Shown piece after piece: positions 10,690 to 21,886 of a stretch of DNA of 64,000 nt; within the stretch, counting starts at the first letter, position 1, and each line of letters starts with the position of its first letter. This DNA is from Glycine soja. Its lineage: Eukaryota > Streptophyta > Magnoliopsida > Fabales > Fabaceae. A program made the translations under genes and the position numbers. The DNA lies in NCBI RefSeq assembly GCF_004193775.1, contig NC_041007.1, positions 30,818,699-30,882,698 of the forward strand, given 5' to 3'. The notes beneath the pieces are model-generated. The model did not search any database. It was given only the letters and a program-made list of their open reading frames with translations, and was not told the DNA's origin.

Positions 10690-12765
10690 CACGACTGTGT
10701 CTGAATGGCGAAAAAGTGTGCAGAATGACCATAATTTGTCTCCGCATGTCATCGGGCCCTCCACCTCTAGATGACAAAAAGGTGCAGAAGACGACGTTAG
10801 TCTCTGCGTGCCATCGGACATGACTGTGTCTGAATGGCGAAAAGGTGTGTGGAATGACCATAATTTGTCTCGGCATGTCATCGGGCACACCGCCTTTGCA
10901 TGACAAAAAGGTGTATAAGATGACGTTAGTCTCTGCGTGCCATCGGACACGACTGTGTCTGAATGACGAAAAGGTGTGCGAAATGACCATAATTTGACTC
11001 CGCATGTCATCGGGCCCGCCGCCTCTGGATGACAAAAGGCGCAGAAGATGATGTTAGTCTCTGCGTGCCATCGAACACGATTGTGTCTGAATGGCAAAAA
11101 GATGTGCAGAATGACCATAATTTGTCTCCGCATGTCATCGGGCCCGCCGCCTTTGGATGACAAAAAGGTGCAGAAGACGACGTTAGTCTCTACGTGCCAT
11201 CGGACATGACTGTGTCTGAATGGCGAAAAGGTGTGTGGAATGACCATAATTTGTCTCCATATGTCATCGGGCCCACCGCCTCTAGATGACAAAAGGGTGT
11301 AGAAGACGATGTTAGTCTCTGCGTGCCATCGGACACAACTGTGTCTGAATGGCGAAAAGGTTTGCGAAATGACCATAATTTGTCTCTGCATGTCATCGGG
11401 CCCGCCGCCTCTGGATGAAAAAAGGGTGTAGAAGACGACGTTAGTCTCTGCGTGCCATCGGACACAACTGTGTCTGAATGGCGAAAAGGTGTGCGAAATG
11501 ACCATAATTTGTTTCCGCATGTCATCGGCCCGCCGCCTCTTGATGACAAAAGGCGCAGAAGACGTTGTTAATCTCTGTGTGCCATCGAACAAGACTGTGT
11601 CTGAATGGCAGAATGATTTGCGGAATGACCATAATTTGTCTCCGCATGTCATCGGGCCCGCCGCCTCTGGATGACAAAAAGGTGCATAAGACGACGTTAG
11701 TCTCTGCGTGCCATCGGACACGACTGTGTCTGAATGGCGAAAAGGTGTGTGGAATGACCATAATTTGTCTCCACATGTCATCGGGCCCGCCACATTTGGA
11801 TGACAAAAGGGTGTAGAAGACGACGTTAGTCTCTGCGTGCCATCGGACACAATTGTGTCTGAATGGCGAAAAGGTGTGCGAAATGACCATAATTTGTCTC
11901 CGCATGTCATCGGGCCCGCCGCCTCTGGATGACAAAAGGCGCAGAAGATGACATTAGTCTCTGCGTGCCATTGAACATGATTGTGTCTGAATGGCAAAAG
12001 GATGTGCAGAATGACCATAATTTGTCTCCGCATGTCATCGGGCCCGCCGCCTCTGGATGACAAAAAGGTGCAGAAGACGACGTTAGTCTCTACGTGCCAT
12101 CGGACATGACTGTGTCTGAATGGCGAAAAGGTGTGTGGAATGACCATAATTTGTCTCCATATGTCATCGGGCCCACCGCCTCTAGATGACAAAAGGGTGT
12201 AGAAGATGACGTTAGTCTCTACGTGCCATCGGACACAACTGTGTCTAAATGGCGAAAAGGTGTGCGAAATGACCATAATTTGTCTCTGTATGTCATCGGG
12301 CCCGCCGCCTCTGGATGACAAAAGAGTGTAGAAGACGACGTTAGTCTCTGGGTGCCATCGGACACAACTGTGTCTGAATGGCGAAAAGGTGTGCGAAATG
12401 ACCATAATTTGTTTCCGCATGTCATCGGCCCGCCGCCTCTGGATGACAAAAGGCGCAGAAGACGATGTTAGTCTCTGCGTGCCATCGAACAAGACTGTGT
12501 CTGAATGGTAGAAAGATTTGCGGAATGACCATAATTTGTCTCCGCATGTCATCGGGCCCGCCGCCTCTGGATGACAAAAAGGTGCATAAGACGACGTTAG
12601 TCTCTGCGTGCCGTCGGACACGATTGTGTCTGAATGGCGAAAGGGTGTGCGGAATGATCATAATTTGTCTCCACATGTCATCGGGCCCGCCGCCTCTGGA
12701 TGACAAAAGGGCCCATAATGACCATAATTTGTCTCTGCGCGTCACATGACCCCAGGGTCAGTATG
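10690..12765. repeat. 129-bp tandem repeat array with about 900-bp higher-order period
   Basis: About sixteen units. ATAATTTG recurs at about 10731, 10860, 10989, 11117 and 11246. Each unit has ATGACCATAATTTGTCTCCG, then CATCGGGCCCGCCGCCTCTG, then GTTAGTCTCTGCGTGCCATC. Units 11041-11520 and 11940-12420 match each other better than their neighbours, giving a higher-order period of about 900 bp (seven units). A minus-strand frame of 666 codons (12621-10621) runs through the array because 129 is divisible by three; I do not call it a gene. Confidence 0.92.
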
Positions 12766-14726
12766 ACAGAGAGCGTGGGGCGGCCGACAAAAGCGAGGCT
12801 CTTGCTCCTACGTATCCTCCATGAGGAACTCAGACCTACGTAGTTTTGGACAACTTGTGAGACTAAAAATAGTCTCGGTGTTTTTTCACTAAAATGCGAA
12901 CATGCTTTAGTAAAGAGACAAAACTTCCAACTAATCAGAGCAACATATGCTTTTTGGATGAAAAACAATGTGTCTACCAGGGAAGGGGAGTATGCTGATG
13001 AAATCTTCTCATAACCATAAATGAACTTTTGGATGTTAGCATTTTGTTTCTAAATGACCATTTAGAGGAAACACCGGGTTCAACAAAAATAGAAGAAAAT
13101 CACTCAAAGTGTATCGATCTCACACAGGTAAGTGTTTCGTCCTAATTTCGAACCATAGATATGTCATGACTTGATTTTGCAAATCATTTCCTATCAAATC
13201 AAAGATTACATGTGTGATCATGGATCAATAGGACTTTTTTTTGGGAATGGTGTTTTTTTGGTGGAAAATTCGGTTTTGAATGTTCTTGCCTTTCCCTTTG
13301 CTGTTTTTGTTAAGTGTTAGGCGAACAAGTCACCGACACACAGGATTTTGGTTGGCAATCAAAGCTAGAGGACCACTTTAGATCGTGGTTTCCTTTCTTT
13401 TTTCTTGTTTACTTAGTGGTAACTCTGTATTTGTTCAAATGTTGTCTGGTCTAAAGACCTTTATGCATATTTCTTCTATTTTCTTTCGATCCTTGATCGG
13501 GAATTTTCTTTCCTTTCCTTTTTGCTTTCTCTCAATCTTTGATTGGGAATTTCCTCTTTTGTTTTCTCCCACTCTTTTGATTGGAAACTTTCTTTTTTTG
13601 TTTTCTTCCAAGGGCAAGGATTGATATTCTCACCCTGGGTCAAAGTTTATGGTAAGTTGGGATTTTGGCTCAAGGCTTGTAGAATGGCTGGATATGATAT
13701 ATGTCAGGGTTTGGTTTGGTTCAAGGATAAAAGGGGATGTCCCACATCATTTCCATGACACAAATGCAACAATGATGATTAGGAAATTTTATGCAAAACT
13801 AGTCATGCATACACCTATGTGGACACTCAAGTGTCAAAAAAAAATTTTGGTCATGTGATGCTAGGGCTCATAATTCATTTTCTCTATTTTAGTCAACCCA
13901 GTGTTTCCAAAATATGTCCTTTCATCAACCTGTGCATTCATCCGAGTCTATTTTGGGTGTTCGAAAAAACTTTCACAGCATTTACCCTTCAAATGTATAC
14001 ACATTTTTTTTTCAAAAACTAGTTATGATAAGTGAATTCTTTCAAAGAAAAGTTGGAAGTTATCCTTTTTTACAAGCGTGTTTTTTTTTTAGCTAGATGA
14101 CTTTTTATTTTTATTTTCTTTTTTTTTCTTCCTTCTTTTTCTTTTCTTACTTGCTCTCTTTTCCTTTTCCTCTTTTTTTTTTCTTTTTTAAGTTATTTAT
14201 CATTTGTTCATTTCCTCCCTCTTTTTTCTCTCTTTTTCTCTTTTTCTCCCTGAAATGGTCGTGCGGACAAGGGCGCACACTACCTACTTACATCTAACCA
14301 CATGGTAAATGAAGAACGTACGAAATGGCAAGTCACAAAAACGGTGACGAAATAATTGAGAGCCATAACGCCAAAAATTTCTAACAGAAATAAACGATAA
14401 TAATAGTAATGTTAGTAACCATATGAACAAAAACAAAAAATAATAGTGTCAACAGCAATATAGACAATAACAAAAAAACGTCAATAGCAAACTAATAAAA
14501 AAACAGTAATGTCAAAAAAGTGCGATGACCTCGGTCACGTGGCTCTGCTTCCTCCCAAGAAACCAAGCAAGTCCGTCATCTCCTCATCCATGCAGGCTTC
14601 CTCTACATCGCTGGGAGCTTTTGTAGGCACCTCCTCTGCCTAGGCCTCGGGCCAATCCCCGGGCCATGCGACCTCAGCCCTAAATTGATCTGGAGTAGAG
14701 CACGCAAAAGGAGCGAAACTCTGTCC
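12766..14726 (-). other. O1 non-coding 3' region
   Basis: No gene is supported. The start (12780-12870) has a GCTCCTACGTATCCTC ... AGACCTACGTAGTT segment resembling a piece of the LTR itself (near 8495-8545). Pyrimidine-rich low-complexity DNA covers 14090-14250. Ogre-type elements normally have a long non-coding stretch here. Confidence 0.6.
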
Positions 14727-15791
14727 CTACTGACTGAGGCTAAGCTGGTAGAGACACTCATGTATCTGCACCTGCCCCCGGTGGTTGGCCGCCTGCTGGC
14801 AAACCAAGTGCTGTAGATACCGCTCCATGCCTAATGACCCAGCGGGATCAACCTGATGGGGTGGTGGCGGTGCGTTTGCGGCCTGAGGTGCATCACCCTG
14901 CGCCTGCCTAGGCGTGCAATACTTCTCAATGAAGGCCCGGGTGATCGGCGGTCGGATCACCTTACTAGGTGTGACGGGAACCCCGAATGACTGGTTGAGG
15001 CCCGTGATCAATGCTGGAAACCCTAGGGCCCTGTTAGACTTATCCGGGTCTAGAGAGTGCCTGGTGGGTGGCATACCTGCAAATAAATAGATGGCGTCAA
15101 CAATCAACTGAGCCACATGGACGCTCATCCGTGTCAAGATGGCATACACCAGCTGACACTTCAGTAGAGGAAGGTCGGAGTTATGATCACTAGGCAAGAC
15201 ATTGCTGAGCAGCAATGTCATCCACATCTAGGTCAAGGTGGTGCGCATGATCCGCACCCACCTCCCTGCAGCGGTCCAGGTGAAATCCTGACCCGGTATG
15301 CATAATAGCTGGGCAATGGCCTCTTCATCGAACCCATCGGCTCTGTTCCTCCTCTGACTAAACTCGCACTCCTGGCCTTCCTCTAACACTAGCGGGTCAC
15401 CCAAGAACTGGCTGAGGGCATTTGCGTCAAAGGGAATCCACTGACCCCTCACCCATGACCGCATGTCCCGCACTCCCTCTTCTGTGGGCCAAGCATTAGC
15501 ATAAGACTCCAAGACTATATCTGGGTCAAACTTAGCCGTGGGAGTGACCAGCGACATCCAATGTCGGTGAGCTATCTCCTCCTGAAAATCTGTGTACTCA
15601 TCGTCCCTGAGCTGGACGCGTCTCTCTCTGTGGAACGACCACCCTTTGATGGCCTGGAAACGCTGCTGGTGCTTAGCGCTCCTGAAATGGTGGCTATCAA
15701 ACTCGGGGGCGGCACTGGTCCTTTCAACCGCGGCATCCCTCCTAGATCTCTTCACGGAAAGCTTTTTCAGAGCCATTTCCTGCGAGGACAA
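14727..15791 (-). pseudogene. O1 third ORF downstream of integrase (plant transposon protein-like)
   Basis: Two in-frame pieces (15791-15228 and 15227-14727) are separated by a single TAG. The product starts with a basic stretch (KKLSVKRSRRD). It then has VRGQWIPFDANALSQFL followed by DPLVLEEG, and the block LLCIPGQDFTWTAAGRWVRI. It ends with a Pro/Gln-rich tail. The DANAL...VLEEG block lines up with DANNLNEFF...VVLEEG in the envelope-position ORF of element A (38386-38451), and IPGQDF with IPCKGF. I associate this with the family annotated as putative plant transposon protein, from memory. No transmembrane segment or signal peptide is evident. Its function is unknown. Confidence 0.7.
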
Positions 15792-16360
15792 ACATTTGGA
15801 AAGTTAATTTACAAGGAAATACCAATCATCACGAACAAGAGCCAAACAACACTTATATGGTGCGAGTGTCAACATGCACTTTACAAAACAATCACATTGG
15901 GGCATGTGCTATTTTATGACATATATATATACATGCGTTTACACACAAAAAAAAAATTTGGTGAAAGGCATTTTATGACACACATCCATGTATGTTTTTG
16001 ACAAGCATTTTCATGCTACACCCTACATATATGCACATTTTTTTTAAAGGCTCCTTATGCTACCTACTCATAAATATACACATTTTGAAAGGCATTTTTA
16101 CGCTACCTATCCAATATATACGCATTTTGAAAGGTATTTCTTTGCTATATATTCACACACTTTGCAAGGCATTTTCATGCTATATATTCACACACTTTGC
16201 AAGGCATTTTTCATGCTATATATTCACACATTTTGCAAGGTATTTTCATGCTACCTAGGTGCAAGGTATTCCTCATGAGGCAACAAATTCAAATTCTAGT
16301 CAAAAACCTCTCAAACATGTTCTAAGCCCGATTCTGCTAGTATCCTCTGGGAAGGGATCT
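15792..16360. repeat. Short minisatellite between O1 integrase and third ORF
   Basis: From about 15960 to 16270 a unit of roughly 43-45 bp with TTTGCAAGGCATTTTCATGC and TATATATTCACACA is repeated about six times with drift. No gene is seen here. Confidence 0.7.
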
Positions 16361-17116
16361 CTACTTCAAATAGGAGTACTGCTTTCGTACAGAAGTTCGG
16401 TATCCATGCAAGGCGAAATGCAACATCTCATGCCAATCTTTGTATGACACTGTCATCTTCTGAATAATTTTCTTAATATTCTTGTTGGCTGCTTCCACGG
16501 TTTCGTTCATCTTTGGTTGGTAGGGCGTGGAATTGTGATGCTGGATTTTGAAATCCGCGCACATTTCCTGCATCATCTTGTTATTCAGATTGGTGCCATT
16601 GTCAATAATGATCTTCCTAGGGAGTCCGTACCGACAAATCAGCTCCCTCTTTACGAATCTGACCACTACACCCCTCGTGACATTGGTGTAGGAAGCCGCT
16701 TCGACCCATTTGGTGAAATAATCTATTGCCACGTGAATGAAGCGATGACCGTTCGAAGCCTTGGGTTCGATGGCCCCGATGACGTCTATCCCCCGCATGG
16801 AAAAAGGCCAAGGGGCGGACAAGACATTCAGAGGATGTGGCGGAGTATTGACATTGTCCGCGAACGCTTGACATTTATGGAATTTCCTTACATGGATGCA
16901 GCAATCACTTTCCATGGTGAGCCAGTAATAACCTGCTCTCAGGATCTTCTTGGCCATAGCTTGCCCATTGGCGTGCGTTCCAAACGAACCCTCGTGCACT
17001 TCCTTGATCATGTGGTTCGCCTCTTTGGCATCCACGCATCGCAAGAGAGTCATGTCATGGTTTCTTTTATATAGTATGCTTCCGCTCATGAAGAAACCGG
17101 CCGCCAATCTCCTCAA
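16361..17116 (-). pseudogene. O1 integrase
   Basis: A 251-residue open frame. The zinc-binding region has EVHEGSFGTHANG and a degraded Cys pair (CIHVRKFHKCQ, where the first Cys of the usual CVRKCHKC is displaced). The core has GIDVIGAI with the first catalytic Asp, the AIDYFTKWVEAASY block, IIDNGTN with the second Asp, and ETVEAANKNIKKI with the catalytic Glu. It ends in HGYRTSVRKQYS near the C-terminal domain. It follows the aRNase H frame after a frameshift near 17120-17170. The DDE residues are kept but flanking damage makes expression as part of a polyprotein unlikely. Confidence 0.87.
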
Positions 17117-17170
17117 TGTCCTTTTATCATTGTCGGAAGCCCCCGATGGGTATTCTTTGCTTTCAACGAA

Positions 17171-17923
17171 TCACTTGATATCGAAATACCAAGGCTTACC
17201 GTCCCGTTCCTCTTCCACCAGACAACAATGTGCGGGTTTGCCACGACACCAGAACTTAATGTATGGTAGGTCCCCGTGCGGTGTTAGCTGGAACATGGAT
17301 GCCAAAGTAGCAAGCACATCCGCCATTTGATTTTCCTCTCGGGGAATGTGATGGAAGGAGATCTCATCAAAGGAATCATCCAACTCCTTGATATAGGCTT
17401 TGTAGGGTATTAGCTTGGGGTCTCTAGTTTCCCATTCCCCTCTCAGCTGGTGAATCACCAGTGCTGAGTCCCCGTATACTTTCAGCAGTTTGACATTAGA
17501 GTCAATTGCCGCCTGGACGGCCAGGCCACACGCTTCATACTCAGCCATATTGTTGGTGCAGTCAAACCCTAGCCTTGCTGTGAAAGGTATACATTGATTG
17601 TCTGGAGAGACCAATACTGCTCCAATGTCGTGGCCTAGAACGTTTGACGCTCTGTTAAACCACACGGTCCATTTGTCCCGGTCCTCGTCTAGTTTTTCCT
17701 CAAACAAGGCCATGATGTCCTCATCCGAGAATTCGGGATGCATGGGCTGATAGTCGTTGAGAGGCCGCTGAGCCAAATAATCTGCTAAGGCACTTCCTTT
17801 TATCGCCTTTTGGGTGACGTAAACTATATCAAACTCGGATAGCAAGACTTGCCACCGGGCGATCCGTCCTGTGAGAGCAGACTTTTCAAAAATGTACTTA
17901 ACCGGGTCCATCTTGGATATCAA
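17171..17923 (-). pseudogene. O1 second (archaeal-type) RNase H
   Basis: The first quarter is the connection after RT (ALTGRIARWQVLLSEFDIVY, ALADYLAQ). It is followed by a second RNase H: WTVWFNRASN, then TNNMAEYEACGLAVQAAI with the catalytic Glu, VYGDSALVIHQLRGEWETRD with an Asp, and PREENQMADVLATLASM with the last Asp. Dual RNase H domains are an established trait of plant Tat-branch elements. The first catalytic Asp, usually in YFDGASN, is Asn here (FNRASN), so activity is doubtful. Confidence 0.85.
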
Positions 17924-18014
17924 CTAGGTGGTATGGCTTAGCATGTATTGCCTTAGACGGTGGAACGCCCAGACTAAAGCACAACACATTCTTTCGAGCA
18001 GGGAGTAATTCATT

Positions 18015-19030
18015 TCACATGAAATTCTTACTCAAGTAGTAGACAGCGCACACTCTTTTCCCGGACTCGTCATGTTGCCCTAGCATACATCCTATCGACT
18101 CGTCCAAAATCGTCATATACAAGATGAGAGGCCTTCCGAGTGCCAGTGGCATAAGCACAGGAGGGTTCATGAGACACTGTTTGATCCTTCCAAACACCTC
18201 TTGACAATCCTCGTTCTAGCGGACGGTTTGGTTTTTGCGTAAGAGTTTGAACAACGACTCACAAATAGCAATGAGCTGTGATATGAATCTAGCAATTTCC
18301 CTGATTTGACCCCGAAAGTGCACTTAGCGGGGTTTAACCTCAATTGATACTTCCTAAGCCTTTCGAACAACTTTCGCAGGTTGGCAAGGTGTTCCTCCTC
18401 AGTCTTAGATTTGGAAATTATGTCGTCCACATAAACCTCGATTTCTTGGTGCATCATATCGTGGAACAAAGCTACCATAGCCCGTTGATAAGTTGCCACG
18501 ACATTCTTGAGTCCAAAGGACATCACCTTATAACAGAACATTCCCCACAGGGTGACGAAGGTAGTCTTTTCCATATCTTTTGGCGCCATTTTTATCTGAT
18601 TATAACCGGAGAACCCATCCATGAAGGAAAAAAAAGCGAAATTGGCCGTATTATCCACGAGGATATCGATGTGCGGCAAAGGAAAATTGTCCTTGGGACT
18701 GGCCCGATTCAAGTCCTAATAATCCACACACATTTGCACCTTCCCATCCTTCTTAGGGACTGGTACAATGTTGGCAACCCATTCTGGGTACCGAGCGACA
18801 GCCAAAAAACCAGCGTCAAATTGTTTCTTTACCTCTTCTTTTATTTTCAAGGATGTCTCGGGCTTCATCCTCCTCAGCTTTTGTTTTACTGGGGAACACT
18901 CGAGATTTAGAGGTAATCGGTGTTGTACAATGTCAGAACTCAAACCGGGCATATCTTGGTACGACCAAGCAAAGATGTCTTTGTAGTCTTTTAGCAGGGC
19001 CATCAATTCTTCACGGATGGGTGTGGTCAT
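18015..19030 (-). pseudogene. O1 reverse transcriptase and first RNase H
   Basis: From 19030: FAWSYQDMPGL, then KKQFDAGFLAVARYPEWVAN and VPKKDGKVQMCVDY, a TAG at 18713-18715, and then in the same frame SPKDNFPLPHIDILVD and FMDGFSGYNQIKMAPKDMEK. The catalytic box YVDDI is intact at about 18422-18433. The frame then shifts: 18197-18015 carries the start of the first RNase H (ILYMTILDESIGCMLGQHD and YYLSKNF). The MDGFSGYNQI style is typical of the Tat branch. Broken by one stop and at least one frameshift. Confidence 0.87.
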
Positions 19031-19417
19031 ACCTTTGCCTATCTTTGCCGGTTCCTAAGTCCACTAGTTTCGTCTCTTCTTGATGGGGCCCTATCTCTTG
19101 GTCCTCATGGGCGACTATCTTTTCCAACTCCAGGGGAAGTCCCACATCCTTGTCCTCTTCATCCTCCGTTTGATTCGTTTCTTGCTCGAAATCGATGGTC
19201 GGGTCCCAGGTATTAGTACCTTCGAGGGACTCGTCGTCGGATCTAGCGTTTTAAACGTAAAGAAATAAACATGCAAATGGATGAGAATGGGTAGAGATGT
19301 AGGAACAAATGAAGAAAGATCTTTGTATTATAAATTTAGGAACAAAAGACATAAAGCCTTAACAAAAGGAAACTCTAAAGCCTAGGCCCAACTGTAGAGT
19401 TTAAAAGCCACAAAGGG
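19031..19417 (-). other. O1 spacer between protease and RT
   Basis: No separate gene. It holds the poorly conserved spacer between the G-patch-like part and RT, in a frame with stops. Confidence 0.5.
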
Positions 19418-20704
19418 TTACATGATGCTTGTTGCGTAAATGTCCGGGCGCTCCCCCACTCGCCAATTTCCTAGTCGAAAACCAGGAGGGCATGATCGTA
19501 CCAAATCCGACCCACTCGGTAAATCATCTTCGCATATCGCAACGACTTGGCCTTTGTGTCCTAGACCCGCGCTTATAAAGCTCCTACTGATGTGGCAGGG
19601 TGGGCCTTCTTCGACTTCTTGTCCCAATCGCGAGCCTTGACCTCCGCTCTTCCTTCCTACAACGCTTTTCCTTATGTCCTCTTGTGTGGGTTTATAGCCT
19701 AACCCAAACTTCCCACGGTTTCCTTTGGCGCTTATCAGGCTGGTTCTGCCGTCGTTGTCTTTGCCTAAACCCATTCCAGGCTCGTAACCATTCCCCAACA
19801 TAACTTGGGCCACCATTACTGCCGTATCTGACAAGCAAGGTTGCCCAGAGAAGGAATCTACAGAGGCAATGCTTACCACCTCAAAAGACTGGAAGGCTGT
19901 TTCTAATGACTCCTCCGCGACTTCCACATATGGCATAGAGGACGGGCAACTCACCAAGATGTCTTCCTCGGCCGATACGATAACCAAATGCCCCTCTACT
20001 ACGAATTTCAATTTTTGGTGGAGTGTAGAGGGAACAACTCCCACCGAGTGGATCCACGGGCGCCCCAAAAGACAGCTGTAAGCGGGGTTAATGTCCATTA
20101 TTTGAAAGGTAACCTGACAGGTATGAGAGCCTATCTATACAGGGAGGTCAATCTCTCCCCTAACCTCTCGGCGGGTGCCGTCGAAGGCACGGACTACCAT
20201 GGAACTTGGCTTTAGATGGAAAGCATTAAACGATAATTTCTCCAAAGTGCTTTTGGGCATTACGTTTAAACTGGAACCATTATCGATGAGCACCTTGGCT
20301 ACGACGTGGTCCATGCACTTGACTGATACATGCAAAGCCCTGCTATGCCCTCTCTCTTCGGCAGGGATTTCTTCTTCGGTGAAGGCGAGATAATTGTTGG
20401 CGGTGATATTATTGACGAGTCCCCCAAAGCCCTCTACATAGATATCTTGAGCCACATGAGCCTCGTTCAAGACCTTTACTAGCAAATCTCGATGAGGCTC
20501 AGAGCTCATGAGTAGTTCTAAAAGAGAGACCCTAGTCGGGGTTTTGTTGAGCTGCTCAATGACCTTGAACTTGCTCTTCTGAATAATGCAGAGAAACTCG
20601 CTTACTTCCTCTAGCGACACTTCCTTCTTGCCACAGCCATCCCTTTTCTCCGGAAGACCTTTCACTGAAATATCCTCGTTCGGAGTGGGGGTCGTTTTTT
20701 TCAT
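19418..20704 (-). pseudogene. O1 aspartic protease and G-patch-like linker
   Basis: Two pieces in one frame (20704-20135 and 20098-19418) are separated by a TAG at 20132-20134. The protease box reads VLIDNGSSLNVMPKSTL (D-N-G in place of D-S/T-G) and the partner motif LLGRPWIH is present. Downstream, at about 19685-19798, lies NGYEPGMGLGKDNDG followed by GKFGLGYKPT, which has the Gly spacing of a G-patch. G-patches are known after proteases of some retroviruses and plant retroelements. The upstream gag is missing; the frame begins close to the edge of a foreign LTR (20712). Confidence 0.8.
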
Positions 20705-20711
20705 TTTGTTC

Positions 20712-21886
20712 TGTTGGATCGAGTGGCCTCAGAATAATTAAGAAGGGGGGGGGGGTTGAATTAATTATTCCTAAAACTTTACCAATTAAAAATTACTCTT
20801 CTAAGGCTTTTACTAAATTGTTAAGAGAATGAGGAGTAGAAGAGAAACTTAACAAAAAGTAAAAGCGAAAATTAAATGCACAGCGGAAAGTAAAAGAGTA
20901 GGGAAGAAGGAAACAAACACACAAGAGTTTTTATACTGGTTTGGCAATAACCCGTGCCTACCTCCAGTTCCCAAGCGACCTGCGGTCCTTGAGATTTCTT
21001 TCAACCTTGTAAAAATCCATTTACAAGCAAAGATCCACAAGGGATGTACCCTCCCTTGTTCTCTTTGAACCTAGTGGATGTACCCTCCACTAGAACTGAT
21101 CCACAAGAGATGTACCCTCTCTTGTTCTCAGTCAAACCCAAGTAGATGTACCCTCTACTTGTACCACAAAGGATGTACCCTCCAATGTGTTAAGACAAAG
21201 ATCTCAGACTATTACACCTTTGACACTTTGTGAATAGGGATACAAAAGAATTCTCAGGCGGTTAAACCTTTGAACGCTTTTGTATTAGGGAATGGGAAGA
21301 ATCAAAAGAATTCTCAGACTGTGTCGTTTTGAATTCTTTGACAAGGGAGAAGGGAGACACAAAAGAATTCAGGCGGTTAGTCCCTTGTTCTTTTGGAAAA
21401 GAGAGAAGAGAGACACAAAAAGAATTCAGGCGGTTAGTCCTTGGCGAATTCTTTTTGGAAAAGGGAGAAGAGAAAGAAAAGATGAATAGCACAAGTTTTC
21501 AAGGTTTGGAAAACCAGAAAACTTCAAAAAGCTTTTGGTACAAAGAAAAAGAAGAAGTTCAAAGAGATTCAAGGCTTGTAAAGGATTGTAATGAAATGAT
21601 TGGAAAAGTATTCAAGATTGTTGTTTGAAAGATTGATTTAAAATGCAAAACAAAGCCTTGCTTTTATAGACTCTTCATGTCTGGTCAAGAAAGCCATTCA
21701 GAAGAGTTATAACTTTTAGAAAAACTTAAAACCTATTTGAAAGAGTCAAAACCTTTTTAGAGAGTTACATCTTTAGATTTTTCAGAAACAAACACTGGTA
21801 ATTGATTACCAAATATGTGTAATCGATTACACAAAGCTTTTGAGTGAAACAATGTGACTCTTCACTTTTAAATTTGAATTTCAACA
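20712..21886 (+). mobile_element. Copia-type LTR fragment inside O1
   Basis: Begins TGTTGGATCGAGTGGCCTC and ends near TTTCAACA; about 1175 bp, unlike the gypsy LTRs here. It contains imperfect GGATGTACCCTCC repeats (about 21040-21190), TTCAGGCGGTTAGTCC repeats (about 21250-21450), and GTAATCGATTACAC, a motif common in soybean copia-type LTRs. No flanking 5-bp duplication was found, so this is not a clean solo LTR. It replaces the gag, primer site and LTR edge of O1, so a deletion accompanied or followed its arrival. Orientation is uncertain. Confidence 0.6.

Noticed and set aside
10621..12621. Long minus-strand frame of 666 codons and several overlapping frames of 75-137 codons
   Set aside because: They lie wholly in tandem repeats whose unit is a multiple of three and have no domain; both strands and several frames are open alike.
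10200..12765. CRISPR-like repeat array
   Set aside because: Units are contiguous without unique spacers, diverge gradually and lie in a plant retrotransposon.
16517..17330. Plus-strand frames of 126-185 codons
   Set aside because: Antisense to the O1 integrase and RNase H, which have clear catalytic motifs on the minus strand.
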